A stretch of DNA of 64,000 bases from Thalassospira sp. ER-Se-21-Dark (GTDB lineage Bacteria; Pseudomonadota; Alphaproteobacteria; Rhodospirillales; Thalassospiraceae): positions 263,692-327,691 of the forward strand of contig NZ_VDEZ01000005.1 of NCBI RefSeq assembly GCF_017922435.1, written 5' to 3'. The position numbers were made by a program, and so were the translations under genes. How positions within the stretch are numbered: the stretch's first letter is position 1; each line of letters opens with the position of its first letter. Positions 46,499 to 56,451 of this stretch are shown here, piece by piece. The notes beneath the pieces are model-generated. The model saw only the letters and a program-made list of their open reading frames with translations, was not told the DNA's origin and made no database searches.

Positions 46499-46885
46499 AT
46501 GGAACTAAGCGCCTATTTCCGGTTTGTGGCCGCCCTGCTTTTTGTGCTGGGGATTATTGGCGTGTTTGCCCTTCTGGCACGACGGTTTGTACCCGGTGCG
46601 CGCAACATCAACCGCCGTGGTGTGAAAAGACGCCTGTCCGTTGTTGAAGTTGTCCCGGTCGATACCAAACGCCGTCTGGTTCTGCTCAAACGTGATGATA
46701 CCGAACATCTTGTCATGCTTGGCCCGAATGGCGACACCGTGATCGAACGTAATATCGGCACACAATTCAGCGAAATCCTTGGTAATCAGAGCCGTGCCGA
46801 TGAAGTCCCCGCATCTTCGGGTAGCACGATCACGGCCGACAGCCCAAAAGACATCGATCAGACTGACAGGAATGCGCCTGCATGA
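46499..46885 (+). CDS. fliO: Flagellar biosynthesis protein FliO
   Basis: A 128-residue protein with one membrane segment (about 8-27) and a small beta domain (RRLSVVEVVPVDTKRRLVLLKRDDTEHLVMLG) typical of FliO, which assists FliP assembly. GGGGAAAA lies about 8 bases before ATG 46499. It overlaps fliP by ATGA. Confidence 0.9.
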   Translation: MELSAYFRFVAALLFVLGIIGVFALLARRFVPGARNINRRGVKRRLSVVEVVPVDTKRRLVLLKRDDTEHLVMLGPNGDTVIERNIGTQFSEILGNQSRADEVPASSGSTITADSPKDIDQTDRNAPA

Positions 46886-47706
46886 ACCGTGACATCCCAT
46901 CACCATCAGCACGCACTCAGGATGTGAAACCGGCCAAAACTGGTTGGCGCGCGCCGCGCTGGTTAACGCTTTGCGCAATCTGGTCGCTGATCCCGCTGAT
47001 CGCCATCATGGCCGGCGGCGATACCGTTCATGCGCAATCATTCAACTTTGATCTTGGCGACGGCCCCGGGGTGACATCATCGGGACGTCTGATCCAGTTG
47101 ATCGGCCTGATCACAGTTCTGTCCATCGCGCCGGCCATCCTGATGATGGTGACTTCCTTTACCCGTATTATCGTGGTTCTCAGCCTGCTTCGAACCGCCC
47201 TTGGCATTCAGCAATCGCCGCCAAACCAGGTTCTGATCAGTCTGGCGATGTTCCTGACCCTGTTTATCATGATGCCGACCCTGGAACGCGTCTGGGACGA
47301 GGGGCTGGAGCCGATGATCAATGGCAACATTGACGAATTCGAAGGGTTCGAACGGTCCGTCAAACCGGTTCATGATTTCATGATGACCCAGGTCCGCGAA
47401 CGTGATCTTCAGCTGTTCGTCAATCTGGCGGGGATCGAGGAAATCACATCCCCTGATGACATCCCGCTGCGCTCGCTGATCCCGGCCTTCATGATCAGTG
47501 AATTGCGCCGTGCGTTCGAAATCGGCTTTTTGCTGTTTATTCCGTTTTTGATCATCGACATGGTTGTCGCCAGCATCCTGATGTCGATGGGTATGATGAT
47601 GCTGCCGCCAGTCATCATTTCCCTGCCGTTCAAACTGATCTTCTTTGTCATGGTCGATGGCTGGTATCTGATTGCCGGGTCACTCGTGGAAAGCTTCGGC
47701 GGTTAG
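46882..47706 (+). CDS. fliP: Flagellar export gate protein FliP
   Basis: A 274-residue protein with a signal-like N-terminal segment and the FliP signatures MVTSFTRIIVVLSLLRTALG, LIPAFMISELRRAFEIGF and FLIIDMVVASILMSMGMMMLPP. It forms the export gate with FliQ and FliR, which lie about 4 kb away on the other strand. It is followed by a convergent oxidoreductase gene. Confidence 0.96.
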   Translation: MNRDIPSPSARTQDVKPAKTGWRAPRWLTLCAIWSLIPLIAIMAGGDTVHAQSFNFDLGDGPGVTSSGRLIQLIGLITVLSIAPAILMMVTSFTRIIVVLSLLRTALGIQQSPPNQVLISLAMFLTLFIMMPTLERVWDEGLEPMINGNIDEFEGFERSVKPVHDFMMTQVRERDLQLFVNLAGIEEITSPDDIPLRSLIPAFMISELRRAFEIGFLLFIPFLIIDMVVASILMSMGMMMLPPVIISLPFKLIFFVMVDGWYLIAGSLVESFGG

Positions 47707-47756
47707 GCCGACGGGCCAAAAACGTCGCATCCCAGACAACAGAAAAACAGCTTATC

Positions 47757-49025
47757 TCAGCTTTCGAGATAATCGCGCAGGCGATAATACCAGATCGCAA
47801 TCGTCGCATAGGCACGGTGCATGTCATGGGCAATCAACGGACTGATGTCACTAAAACGCAGGGGCAAAGGCGTATCGGGTGCCAACAGGTTATCGGCAAT
47901 TGCCTTGCCCAGTGACGTCGACAAAGCCACGCCGCGCCCGTTATAGCCAACCGCCATCGTCATATTGTCCATCGGGCGATGAATATGCGGCAAATGGTCA
48001 TAAGTCATGGCAAGACGGCCCGACCAGCAAAACTCAATCGGAACTGACTTCGTCCACGAATAATAGGCGTGAAGTTCCGAGACGATCCCCCTGAAGGCCG
48101 CGCGACTGACGGGATCAGCAAAGGATCCCCGCCCCCCGATCATCAGGCGTCCGCCCGGTCCAATGCGGAAATAATTGCCAATTCGGCGGCTGTCGGAAAC
48201 GGGGGTTTTGGTTGGCAGCACTGTCGCAAGCTGCTCTTCACTGAGTGGCGCTGTTGCCACCTGGAAGCTGTTTACCGGGATCAGGCTTTTGCGCAATTTC
48301 GGAAACAGGGCACCGGAATAGGCGTTTGTCGCAACCACCAGATGGTCGCTTGTTATCGATGCCGCGCCATCACCAATCTCGGCATGCCATTTCCCGGAAA
48401 TGCTTTTAACGCGCTGAACCGGTGCCGGTGCAAATACCTGACACCCTGCCGCCTGTGCGGCCCTCGTCAGACCGCGGATATACTTTAACGGATGAAGCTG
48501 GCCTGCCCGGTTATCGAGCCAGCCACCGACAAGGCGCTGGCTTCCCGTAAGGGCCTGAATTTCGGCGGTATCGAGCATTTTGACATCCGCACCGCGCGTC
48601 TGCCATTCGCGCATGCGGGTTTCCAACCAGCCAAGGTGATCGCGCTTGACCGAACCCTGTATCCAGCCACTTGGTGTGGCATCGCAGTCGATGTCGTTTT
48701 CCTTGATCAGGTTGAATGTTGTCTCGGCGGTTTTACCGGCAAACGCGGTTGAGAATTCGCCATAAAGCCGGTCTATCTTGTCCGGATCGTGTTTAAGCCC
48801 CGGGATCACCTGCCCGCCATTGCGCCCGGACGCGCCAAACCCCGGCCGGATGGTATCGACCACAATCACCGACGCACCGCCCTTGGCAAGCTGAAGCGCG
48901 CAGGACATCCCGGTGAAACCGCCACCGATAACCAAGACATCGCAAGCGTAGTCACCTTCCGGCTTTTGCGTTTCGGGGGCGTTATTCGCGGTCGTTTCCC
49001 AGACCGACGTCAGATCATCTTGCAT
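47757..49025 (-). CDS. FAD-dependent amine oxidase, PuuB-like
   Basis: A 422-residue DAO-type oxidoreductase. The FAD dinucleotide site is VLVIGGGFTGMSCALQLAKGG (about 31-51), followed by GFGASGRNGGQV, which is typical of gamma-glutamylputrescine oxidases and relatives; near the end YNGRGVALSTSLGKAIAD completes the FAD fold. It probably oxidises an amine to an aldehyde. ATG 49025 follows GAGGTCC; GTG 49040 is an alternative. It sits inside the flagellar cluster with no metabolic neighbour. Confidence 0.83.
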   Translation of the reverse strand: MQDDLTSVWETTANNAPETQKPEGDYACDVLVIGGGFTGMSCALQLAKGGASVIVVDTIRPGFGASGRNGGQVIPGLKHDPDKIDRLYGEFSTAFAGKTAETTFNLIKENDIDCDATPSGWIQGSVKRDHLGWLETRMREWQTRGADVKMLDTAEIQALTGSQRLVGGWLDNRAGQLHPLKYIRGLTRAAQAAGCQVFAPAPVQRVKSISGKWHAEIGDGAASITSDHLVVATNAYSGALFPKLRKSLIPVNSFQVATAPLSEEQLATVLPTKTPVSDSRRIGNYFRIGPGGRLMIGGRGSFADPVSRAAFRGIVSELHAYYSWTKSVPIEFCWSGRLAMTYDHLPHIHRPMDNMTMAVGYNGRGVALSTSLGKAIADNLLAPDTPLPLRFSDISPLIAHDMHRAYATIAIWYYRLRDYLES

Positions 49026-49190
49026 TTGGACCTCGGTCACCGGGTGTTGCGGCGGAACTCGGAAATTAATGGGGTTAACGAACTGATTTTAAAACCATAA
49101 CTCAAATTCAGATGGCATCAATGGATTAGTTTTCCTGTATCCAGCGCCATTGGTAACAACACCATCCCTCGAACCCGATCGGCAAATAAA

Positions 49191-49219
49191 AAAGCCGCCT
49201 GCAGCGCAGGACGGCTTTT
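49191..49219 (-). terminator. Terminator after the Sel1 gene
   Basis: CGGCTTTT/AAAGCCG arms plus an inner CCTGC/GCAGG, with a one-base bulge; TTTTTTATTT follows on the minus strand. Confidence 0.8.
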
Positions 49220-49264
49220 GGTCTTCCCTAGACTTGGGCTTTGGCGCCCAACGGATATCCGGTC

Positions 49265-50584
49265 CTAACCTTGGCGGCGGCCGGATTTGAAAACATCCTG
49301 TTCAAGCGGCTTGAGGCCAAAGCTGCCGCGACGCGGACCGGGATTTTCCGCCACGTATTTTTCGGCCACCTTGCGTTCGTCCTCGCTCATGCGGGCATGG
49401 ATTGCCCCCATTTCGCGCTGCGCCTGACTGCCTTCGGTCGGTGCCGACATTTTCAGCCAGTAATAGGCCAGAATATTGTCCTGTTCGACGCCACTGCCAA
49501 TCGCATAAAGGCGTCCAAGTGCTGCCTGACCATTTGCCGATCCCTTGCGGGCGGCACGTTCATACCAGGTTGCCGCGCGCACCATATCAACCGGCACGCC
49601 GAGGCCATGTTCGTACATTACACCGATCAGGTGATAGCCGCCCGGATGGCCAAGCTCAGCCAGATCCATAGCAAGGTCCAGCGCATTGGCGTAATCGGGT
49701 TCGCGGTGCGGCACACCGAAAATCTGGATCTGGGTCATCTGATATTTTGCAGATGCATCCCCCTGATTAACCGCATGGCTCAACATCTTCCAGCCACGGT
49801 CAAACAGCTTCAAATCCGATGAATGGCAGAAATACATCGCAAGGTTGGCCTGGGCATAGGCATCGCCTTCGCTCGCGGCGAGTTCAAACCAGCTGATGCT
49901 TTCGGCGATATTGCGTTCCGCACCAAGCCCGACACCAAGTGCATAGCCAAGGGCCGATGCGGCCTCGACACTGCCGGCGCGTGCAGCGCGCATGTTAAAC
50001 TCGAACGATTTCGAAGGATCGCGACGAACACCGCGGCCTTCAAGGTAAAGATATGCCAGAACGCTGGCAGCAGACGGGTCATTCAGTTCGCTTGCGCGTT
50101 CGAAATAGGAGACAGCCTTTTCGTCGTCCTGCGGCACGCCCCAACCGTTCAGATAGCAAACACCAAGGTTGTAAAGTGCTGCGACAGAGCCGAACTCGAT
50201 CGCCTCTTCAAACCAGTGCGCCGCCGTTTCGGCATTTTCCTGAACGCCAAGCCCCTTGGCATAGAGATAACCAAGGTTGTTTGCCGATACCGGACCACCA
50301 GCGGCAGCTTCTTCGTTAAACCAGTACGCCGCTTCGCGGTACCACTGCTGGCCTTCGCCAAGATCCTCGGCAACGCCGAGTCCCTTGCTGCGCATATAGC
50401 CATAGCAAACGGCCGCAAAAGCACGGCTCTGTCTGTGAATTTGGTCAAGGATGCGGCGGGTCGCGGACTCATCACGCGGCATGCCGTCGCCCAGATAATG
50501 CTTTTGGGCAAGCGAAAGCTGGGCGAAAATGTCCTTTTCGACATTCGCCTCATCGTAATAGACCATTTTAAGTGCACGATCCAT
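49265..50584 (-). CDS. Sel1-like repeat protein
   Basis: A 439-residue soluble protein of about nine Sel1-like repeats (for example SANNLGYLYAKGLGVQENAETAAHWFEEA and AALYNLGVCYLNGWGVPQDDEKAVSYFERA, each shown here in part). No signal peptide. Such proteins scaffold complexes. It follows the large AMIN/TPR gene by about 100 bases on the same strand, so it may be the last gene of the cheY operon or separate. The start is uncertain: ATG 50584 or TTG 50611. Confidence 0.8.
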   Translation of the reverse strand: MDRALKMVYYDEANVEKDIFAQLSLAQKHYLGDGMPRDESATRRILDQIHRQSRAFAAVCYGYMRSKGLGVAEDLGEGQQWYREAAYWFNEEAAAGGPVSANNLGYLYAKGLGVQENAETAAHWFEEAIEFGSVAALYNLGVCYLNGWGVPQDDEKAVSYFERASELNDPSAASVLAYLYLEGRGVRRDPSKSFEFNMRAARAGSVEAASALGYALGVGLGAERNIAESISWFELAASEGDAYAQANLAMYFCHSSDLKLFDRGWKMLSHAVNQGDASAKYQMTQIQIFGVPHREPDYANALDLAMDLAELGHPGGYHLIGVMYEHGLGVPVDMVRAATWYERAARKGSANGQAALGRLYAIGSGVEQDNILAYYWLKMSAPTEGSQAQREMGAIHARMSEDERKVAEKYVAENPGPRRGSFGLKPLEQDVFKSGRRQG

Positions 50585-50683
50585 CACAGCACTACACTCT
50601 TCACCGCTCAAAAAAACCCAACAGAATCATAGCGCTTACACCCACTTTGGGCGAAAAAGGCGCCAAGATATAGTTATTGAACG

Positions 50684-53600
50684 TTAATTTATAGCACTAA
50701 GCTGCGACTTTTCCAACTGGTCTCGATAGGTTGCAAGGAAACCTTGGAACTCTTCTACTTCGTCGACGCGATCGGCAAGCGTCCGGTAATCGATCAACCC
50801 TTGGGTCGGCGAAGACGTGATCAGGCTGAAGGCCTCGGCATAGGGGCTTTGGGCCATGACTTCGCCATAGCGCCGCTTGAGCATGTTAAGGGTGCGTTCC
50901 TGCCCGGCCATTGCTAGGTTGACCGCCCAATTGAGCATGTATCGGCCACGCTCATCCGAGATACCGTTTTCATCGAACGGTTCTTCACCGACCAGACGCT
51001 GGAACGTCTCGGCGGCGGACATGTAATCGCGGGTATTGCGATAATGGTCGATCCGCAACAATTCGGCATTGCGCGAATAGTCGCCTTCAAGCGATGCAAT
51101 TGCCTCAACCCCGCGATCCGTATCAAGCAGGGCACGCGCCCGAAGATGTCGACGCTGGGTGGCAAGTTCATCGGAAACGCCCGGCACTTCGGTCTCGTCG
51201 ATGATGCGGATGGTTTCCTCGGGCTTGCTATCAAGAAGATAAACCAAGGCTAGTCGCGCCCCGACCCGGGCCTTTTCCACCCCGGTCAGACGGAAGTCGA
51301 CCTGATGTTCAAGGAGTTCCTCGGCGCGTTCAAACAGTTCGACATCAACCATGCGGTCGGCAAGACGGCGAATAAGTTCGTCGCCCTTGTCACCCGCCGG
51401 GGTCAGTTCGCGGAACTCGTCATACAGCGCAACCGCCTTGATCGCCGAGATATTATTGATTTCATCGCCGAGATACAGGTTTTCGAAAGTCTTGTGCATC
51501 ATGTCGGTCGCCTCGGTCGCCACCGGCATATTCGGGAAGAAGATCGCAACCTGACGCAGGGTATTAAGCCCTTCGCGGAAATCCTTGTTCTCGATCTGCA
51601 GTTCGCCAATACGTTTAAGCAACGCCATCTCGAACGCATCACCGCGCCATGCAAAACGCAGTTTCTGAAGCTGTTCGATCGCATCTTCGACCGTCAGGCG
51701 TTCAAGCCGCATCAGAAGTTCGGTGCGATCAAAGATCGCGTGAGCACGCGCCTTGCGGTTTTCACCCTCTGCCACCTGATCCCAGGTCGCGACAGCCTGT
51801 TCAAGCTCGCCGGCTTCTTCTTCGAAAATACCCTTGAGGTACTGGATATCCATGATCTTGCTTTCGGAAAGACCCGGGGTCACCAGCATCTTTTCGATCA
51901 TATCCATGCCCGCTTCGGGGTTGCCAACGATCAAGGCCTGTTCGGTCGCAATCGGCACCAGACGCGACAGCAATTCCGGCGGGTAGTAATCAAGGATATG
52001 AACACTTTCAAGAAGATCGCGCGCACCTTCGTTCGGACGCCCGCGCGCCGCCAGGGTCACTGCCCGCCAAAGCTGCATCTCGGGGATCTTGCGCAGACGT
52101 TCATCTTCAAGCAGGCGTTCGGCCTCTTCGTATTCCCGGTTCAGGAACTTGACCGCTGCCTTAAGGGCACGGAACTGCAATCGCTGGGCAATCAGCGGAT
52201 CATCGTGTTCCATGGCGGAAATCACCGCATCGGCTTCGGGTCCCAATCCGTTGGCCAGATAATACTGGGCCAGATCAAGGCGCGCCTTGTTGCGATGCTC
52301 GTCACCGGATTCTGCAATCTTCCGGCGCAGCCCACGGATGGTTTTATTGTATTGATCCAGACCACCGCGCCGCCAGTCATCCAGCTCGAAAATAAGCCCC
52401 TCACGGCCATCACCTGTTTGCGCGCGCACCCCGGTTGCCGAGGCCAGCAACCGTGCGCCTTCCGGTGAAATGTTAAGGCCATCTTCGGCGGTAACAATCA
52501 CCGCCTGCCCATCATCGCGCCCTGCGACCTGCACGCTGTCATTCATCGGGGCAACAACCACGCCCTGAACAGAAGGAAGAACTTCAAATTCCGGATAGCG
52601 CAGCGCAACCTCGATGCCATAGCCGTTCTGGGTTGTCGTAGTCACACGCAGGGTGTCGCCGACTTCGGGATCATCAATCGGGATAATCGGTCCGACATCC
52701 TCAAGGGGTACGATCAGGCGCGCACGGGTCTGTTCATCCAACTCAATCGACGGCCCCAGCTTTTCAACCGGCTGCATGATGCCTTGCTGCATGGTGATGC
52801 GCCAATCGCCCGTTTCACTCCGGCCGGTATAAAGGCCGATGCCCTCGGGGATTGTCATGCGGACAATCGTTGCGTATGGGCTTTCGATCTGTTCGACAAC
52901 GCCGACGATCTGGGCAGCCTGTTGGCGCACGTTATCAAGATTGAGATTGGCACGTACATCAAACGCCAACCACAAGAACCCGGCGCGCGACCATACCGCC
53001 GCCCCGCCCGGCTGACCGAACGGGAAACCAAGCGTCAGTTCGGTCGCGGTCTGATCAACGGTGACAACAAGATCGCCAATGCTTTGCCGTTCGATCGGTG
53101 CCTGCCCGTTGGTTCGAACAGTATTGCCAGCGTTCTGCGCGGCCTGTGCAAGGGCTTCGGGCGAGTTGGGGTCAAGCGCGCCCTCTTCGGACGTTGGTTC
53201 GCCTGCATCGGGAACGTCCGGCGCCGCTTCTTCGTTCTGCGCAGTCGCAGACCGGGTTGCAGGCGCAGGCGGGGCTGGGGTTGTCACCCCGGCCTCTGGT
53301 GTGTCTGTCGTGCGGGTTTGCGCGGTGGTCGTTGCCGGGGCACGCTGCACGCCCATGATATCAACCACGACCTTGTTGCCAGACCGGAAATGCCGCAATT
53401 GCCGCGCCGGGGTCGTTTCGACAACGACATCCAGCGGATTGGTATCGCCCTGGCGCACACGCACACCTTCGGGCAGGCGTCTTGAAATATCGTTGGCATT
53501 GATCCGGGCTGGCGCATCAAACGCAATGGTTTGCGCGCCTTGTGTCCCTTCAAGGACGTAATCGGTGCGGTTTGGCCAGTCAAACACCAGTCGATAGAAG

Positions 53601-54154
53601 GTCGGATGGCGTCCGACCCGCACGTCAAGCTCCGCCAGTTCTGCCGGGTTATCGGCAACGGTTTCAACAGGTGTTGTCGGCGCCGGGGTTATTTCAGGGG
53701 TTTGGTCATCCTGTGCAGGACGCGCCGGGGGTGTTGGTACGGAGGGTGCCGGTGCGTCAGGTTTATCGAGGATATCGAGGACGACGTTGCTGCCGACGTT
53801 AAACGCGCGCACTTCGTAATCGTCACTCAGCACAAAGGCGATTGTGCGACCATCGGGATCAAAGAATGCATCGGAAATATAGCGTGAAACCGGCGTCAGA
53901 ACACCGCGCAACGAAGCCACCAATGGCTGATCGAACCGCACGACCAACTGGTCGCCGATGATCTCGGCGGTGTAATTGACCGGCTCGTTCCATTGCAGAA
54001 CAATTCGGCCATACCCGTTATGAAGCCCGGAGCGGATGATAACAGGGTCCGCCACCTGGGCTATTGCAGGGCGCATTCCGCTATAAGGCAAAACCATTGC
54101 CGTGGTGGTCGCAATTGCAACCGCCAGCAGGATGCGCACGGCAAGTTTCGCCAT
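50684..54154 (-). CDS. Large exported AMIN-like and TPR protein linked to motility genes
   Basis: An 1156-residue protein with a signal peptide (cleavage near AIAQ). The first 280 residues hold AMIN-like beta units (GRIVLQWNEPVNYTAEIIGDQLVVRF; YRLVFDWPN with NKVVVDIMG), split by Pro/Thr-rich linkers (about 130-165, 275-340). A third such unit follows, and the C-terminal half is helical repeats (about 600-1150). AMIN domains localise periplasmic proteins to peptidoglycan or the envelope. GGAGG lies 9 bases before ATG 54154. It starts 2 bases after the MotB-like gene, in an operon with cheY and cheZ. It may be a periplasmic stator or motor support, as inference. Confidence 0.7.
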   Translation of the reverse strand: MAKLAVRILLAVAIATTTAMVLPYSGMRPAIAQVADPVIIRSGLHNGYGRIVLQWNEPVNYTAEIIGDQLVVRFDQPLVASLRGVLTPVSRYISDAFFDPDGRTIAFVLSDDYEVRAFNVGSNVVLDILDKPDAPAPSVPTPPARPAQDDQTPEITPAPTTPVETVADNPAELAELDVRVGRHPTFYRLVFDWPNRTDYVLEGTQGAQTIAFDAPARINANDISRRLPEGVRVRQGDTNPLDVVVETTPARQLRHFRSGNKVVVDIMGVQRAPATTTAQTRTTDTPEAGVTTPAPPAPATRSATAQNEEAAPDVPDAGEPTSEEGALDPNSPEALAQAAQNAGNTVRTNGQAPIERQSIGDLVVTVDQTATELTLGFPFGQPGGAAVWSRAGFLWLAFDVRANLNLDNVRQQAAQIVGVVEQIESPYATIVRMTIPEGIGLYTGRSETGDWRITMQQGIMQPVEKLGPSIELDEQTRARLIVPLEDVGPIIPIDDPEVGDTLRVTTTTQNGYGIEVALRYPEFEVLPSVQGVVVAPMNDSVQVAGRDDGQAVIVTAEDGLNISPEGARLLASATGVRAQTGDGREGLIFELDDWRRGGLDQYNKTIRGLRRKIAESGDEHRNKARLDLAQYYLANGLGPEADAVISAMEHDDPLIAQRLQFRALKAAVKFLNREYEEAERLLEDERLRKIPEMQLWRAVTLAARGRPNEGARDLLESVHILDYYPPELLSRLVPIATEQALIVGNPEAGMDMIEKMLVTPGLSESKIMDIQYLKGIFEEEAGELEQAVATWDQVAEGENRKARAHAIFDRTELLMRLERLTVEDAIEQLQKLRFAWRGDAFEMALLKRIGELQIENKDFREGLNTLRQVAIFFPNMPVATEATDMMHKTFENLYLGDEINNISAIKAVALYDEFRELTPAGDKGDELIRRLADRMVDVELFERAEELLEHQVDFRLTGVEKARVGARLALVYLLDSKPEETIRIIDETEVPGVSDELATQRRHLRARALLDTDRGVEAIASLEGDYSRNAELLRIDHYRNTRDYMSAAETFQRLVGEEPFDENGISDERGRYMLNWAVNLAMAGQERTLNMLKRRYGEVMAQSPYAEAFSLITSSPTQGLIDYRTLADRVDEVEEFQGFLATYRDQLEKSQLSAIN

Positions 54155-54156
54155 AC

Positions 54157-54882
54157 TTACGTGCCTCCGATCCCGCTTCCCCCGTGAGGCTCGATTACAA
54201 TGTCGACCCGGCGCGCCATTGCAAATCGCGCCTCCTCATCCAAGAGTTTGGGAAGCTGGTCGTATCTTGATGCCGCAAATCCGTAAATATTTATGTAATC
54301 TGTGTAACCGGATTGCTTTAACTCGTTGGCAACAGCCCCGGCACGGGCCAGCGAAAGTTCCCAGTTCGATGCATATTGCCCGCGCCCGCTAAGCGGCCGC
54401 GGATCGGTATGCCCCTGAACACCGATACGGTTACCGATATTGCGCAACACCCCGCCAAGCACAAACAGCGCCTGCTGCGCCTTGGGTGTCATATCCGAAC
54501 TACCGGCAACAAACAGAATATCACCCGGCAGGGAAATCACCAGTTTGTCGGCTTCGCGCGACATGCGCGCATCCCCCAGCACCGGGTTGTCATCAATCGC
54601 GTCGTCAATCACGGCACTGAGATAATCAAGGTTCATTGCCGGTTTGCGATACACACGCGGAATGTTCATGTTCGCCATCGGCTCGTCGGTATCTTCAACC
54701 GGCGAAGGTTTGATCGATTGCGACAAGGCATCAACGACCTCGTCCCAGCGATCGATCTTGACCTTGGACATGGCAAACAGCATGACAAAGAAAGTCAGCA
54801 GCAGCGAAATCAGATCCGCCAGACTAAGCATCCAGGGCGGTGGGCCCTTGACCTCAGGCTTGCGTGGTGCGTCTTCGCTCAT
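54157..54882 (-). CDS. MotB/OmpA-family protein with channel aspartate
   Basis: A 241-residue protein. One N-terminal membrane segment (WMLSLADLISLLLTFFVMLF) holds Asp23 at the place of the proton-carrying Asp of MotB. A plug-like linker and an OmpA-type peptidoglycan domain follow (VQGHTDPRP; NWELSLARA). It is the likely rotor-facing stator subunit or a relative. No motA lies in the window. It overlaps the next upstream MotB-like gene by ATGA. Confidence 0.83.
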   Translation of the reverse strand: MSEDAPRKPEVKGPPPWMLSLADLISLLLTFFVMLFAMSKVKIDRWDEVVDALSQSIKPSPVEDTDEPMANMNIPRVYRKPAMNLDYLSAVIDDAIDDNPVLGDARMSREADKLVISLPGDILFVAGSSDMTPKAQQALFVLGGVLRNIGNRIGVQGHTDPRPLSGRGQYASNWELSLARAGAVANELKQSGYTDYINIYGFAASRYDQLPKLLDEEARFAMARRVDIVIEPHGGSGIGGT

Positions 54883-55763
54883 CCGCCACCTCCCGATGCT
54901 TGCGGTCCAAGCGGGATCGGCTGGGAAATGGAGGGCTGCGCGCCACCATTTGCCGGCGGGATCATGAATTGTTGTGGCGCGACAGCACCCGTCTGCCCGC
55001 CCGAACCACCGCCATTTGCGCCAGAATCCGGCGTCGTGGAGGTCGGCGTTGCGGCGGGCGTTTCATTTCCGTTGCCGTTACGATTGATCGGTTCCGGTGC
55101 TTCCTTGGGACCGAAATTCCAGAAAAAGCGGAACGTCACGATGAACGGGTCGGCACCCGGATCAATCCCGACAAAGAAACGGTCTTCGGGTGCGCCGACA
55201 TCGGTCAGTTCGCGGGCAAATGATCCAGCCTGGGCGATCTGAAGATTGTTTTCAATCTGGATCGTGCCTTTGTCTTCGATCTGGCTGCCCATGACCATTT
55301 CCATCTCGTAGGAGGCATACCCATCATCATCAGCCAGCACTTCGGCAAGCTGGCGCATGAAATCGGCCTGTCTTTCGCGGACCAGAATGGAATTGGTATC
55401 AAACAGCTGATCGACATGCATGATGACCTCCATCAGCTTGCCCGGCTGAATGACTTCAACCCGGACCACTTTGATGGCTGTCTCGAAAAGATGCCCCAGC
55501 TTGTCCTGGGTTTCCTGTGCTGATACCGTTGGCCCCTCGATGGAGGTCACGGTCTGCAGACTGGTTGTCGGCGGGAGAATGGCCGCAAATGCCGAGGAAA
55601 GACTTTCCTGCACTTCGCGGGTTTTGACCTCTTCAAAGGTCGAAATGGTATTGAGCAGAATGAAAAAGGCTAGCAGAAGAAGATAGAGCGCCAGAAACAA
55701 CGCCACTGCCCCGTTTGTAGGGGGGGAAGGTGGTGTCGGTCCATCGTCCTCTATCTCCGCCAT
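54879..55763 (-). CDS. MotB-like protein lacking the channel aspartate
   Basis: A 294-residue protein with one membrane segment (ALFLALYLLLLAFFILLNTIS) that aligns with that of the adjacent MotB-like protein but has Ala25 in place of Asp. The periplasmic part is OmpA-like in outline (QLFDTNSILVRERQADFMRQL; LQIAQAGSFARELTDVG) but without the TD and LSxxRA residues that bind peptidoglycan. It ends in a Gly/Pro-rich tail. It follows cheZ by 11 bases. It may pair with its neighbour as an asymmetric complex. Confidence 0.72.
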   Translation of the reverse strand: MAEIEDDGPTPPSPPTNGAVALFLALYLLLLAFFILLNTISTFEEVKTREVQESLSSAFAAILPPTTSLQTVTSIEGPTVSAQETQDKLGHLFETAIKVVRVEVIQPGKLMEVIMHVDQLFDTNSILVRERQADFMRQLAEVLADDDGYASYEMEMVMGSQIEDKGTIQIENNLQIAQAGSFARELTDVGAPEDRFFVGIDPGADPFIVTFRFFWNFGPKEAPEPINRNGNGNETPAATPTSTTPDSGANGGGSGGQTGAVAPQQFMIPPANGGAQPSISQPIPLGPQASGGGG

Positions 55764-55774
55764 GATAACGCCAC

Positions 55775-56416
55775 TTAGTTAAACATCGCGTCGATGTCGG
55801 CCTGCGTTACGCCTTTTCCTTCAAGCTGCGGACCGTTCAGCAAAGCCTCTTCGCCTTCCGGTTCTTTTTTCTTCCGCGGGTTGGCAGCAGCATATTTGGC
55901 AATTTCATCACCAAATGCCGTCACAAGCCCTTCAACCCGTTCTTCGATGGATTTCAGGGCTTTGATCACCTTGGTGGTGCGCTGGCCGGTGATATCCTGG
56001 AAGTTGCAGGCTTCGTAAACGCGCATCGTTGCACTGGTCACGATTTCGGCCTGTTCTGGCGGCAAGGTGCTTGCGAATTCTTCAAGCGTGTCCATGGCAT
56101 CAAGGATTTCGTGCGTTGCCCCGGCAGTCGCATCGACGATGGCATCAAGCTCGTCGGTTGCGTTGGGAATATACTCGGCCTTGATATCGTCCGGACGAAG
56201 CGAGGCGATCTCCGATTTCATCTTGCGAATGATGCCGGAAAGCTCATCGAGCTCGCCAAACAAACGTTTCTGATCATCGGTCGGTTTATCGCCCATAAAG
56301 CGCGACAACTGATCCATCAGATCGGACAATTGTTCGACCTTCAGGTCATCACCGTCAAGGCGAGCCTGAAGATCATTCAACAACTGACGTAGCTCGTCTT
56401 TGGTCGCCTTAGACAT
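55775..56416 (-). CDS. cheZ: Chemotaxis protein phosphatase CheZ
   Basis: A 213-residue, mainly helical protein. YEACNFQDITGQRTTKVIKAL holds the catalytic Gln-Asp region of CheZ, and the C-terminal VTQADIDAMFN is the CheY-binding tail. It dephosphorylates CheY-P. ATG 56416 was chosen; GTG 56434 with GGAG upstream is a close alternative. It follows cheY by 17-35 bases. Confidence 0.9.
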   Translation of the reverse strand: MSKATKDELRQLLNDLQARLDGDDLKVEQLSDLMDQLSRFMGDKPTDDQKRLFGELDELSGIIRKMKSEIASLRPDDIKAEYIPNATDELDAIVDATAGATHEILDAMDTLEEFASTLPPEQAEIVTSATMRVYEACNFQDITGQRTTKVIKALKSIEERVEGLVTAFGDEIAKYAAANPRKKKEPEGEEALLNGPQLEGKGVTQADIDAMFN

Positions 56417-56451
56417 AGCGGTATCGCGGGACACCTGCCCCGCGCTCCTGA

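Noticed and set aside
51305..52468. A 387-codon open frame on the plus strand
   Set aside because: It is antisense to the large AMIN/TPR gene and looks like a mirror of its codon use.
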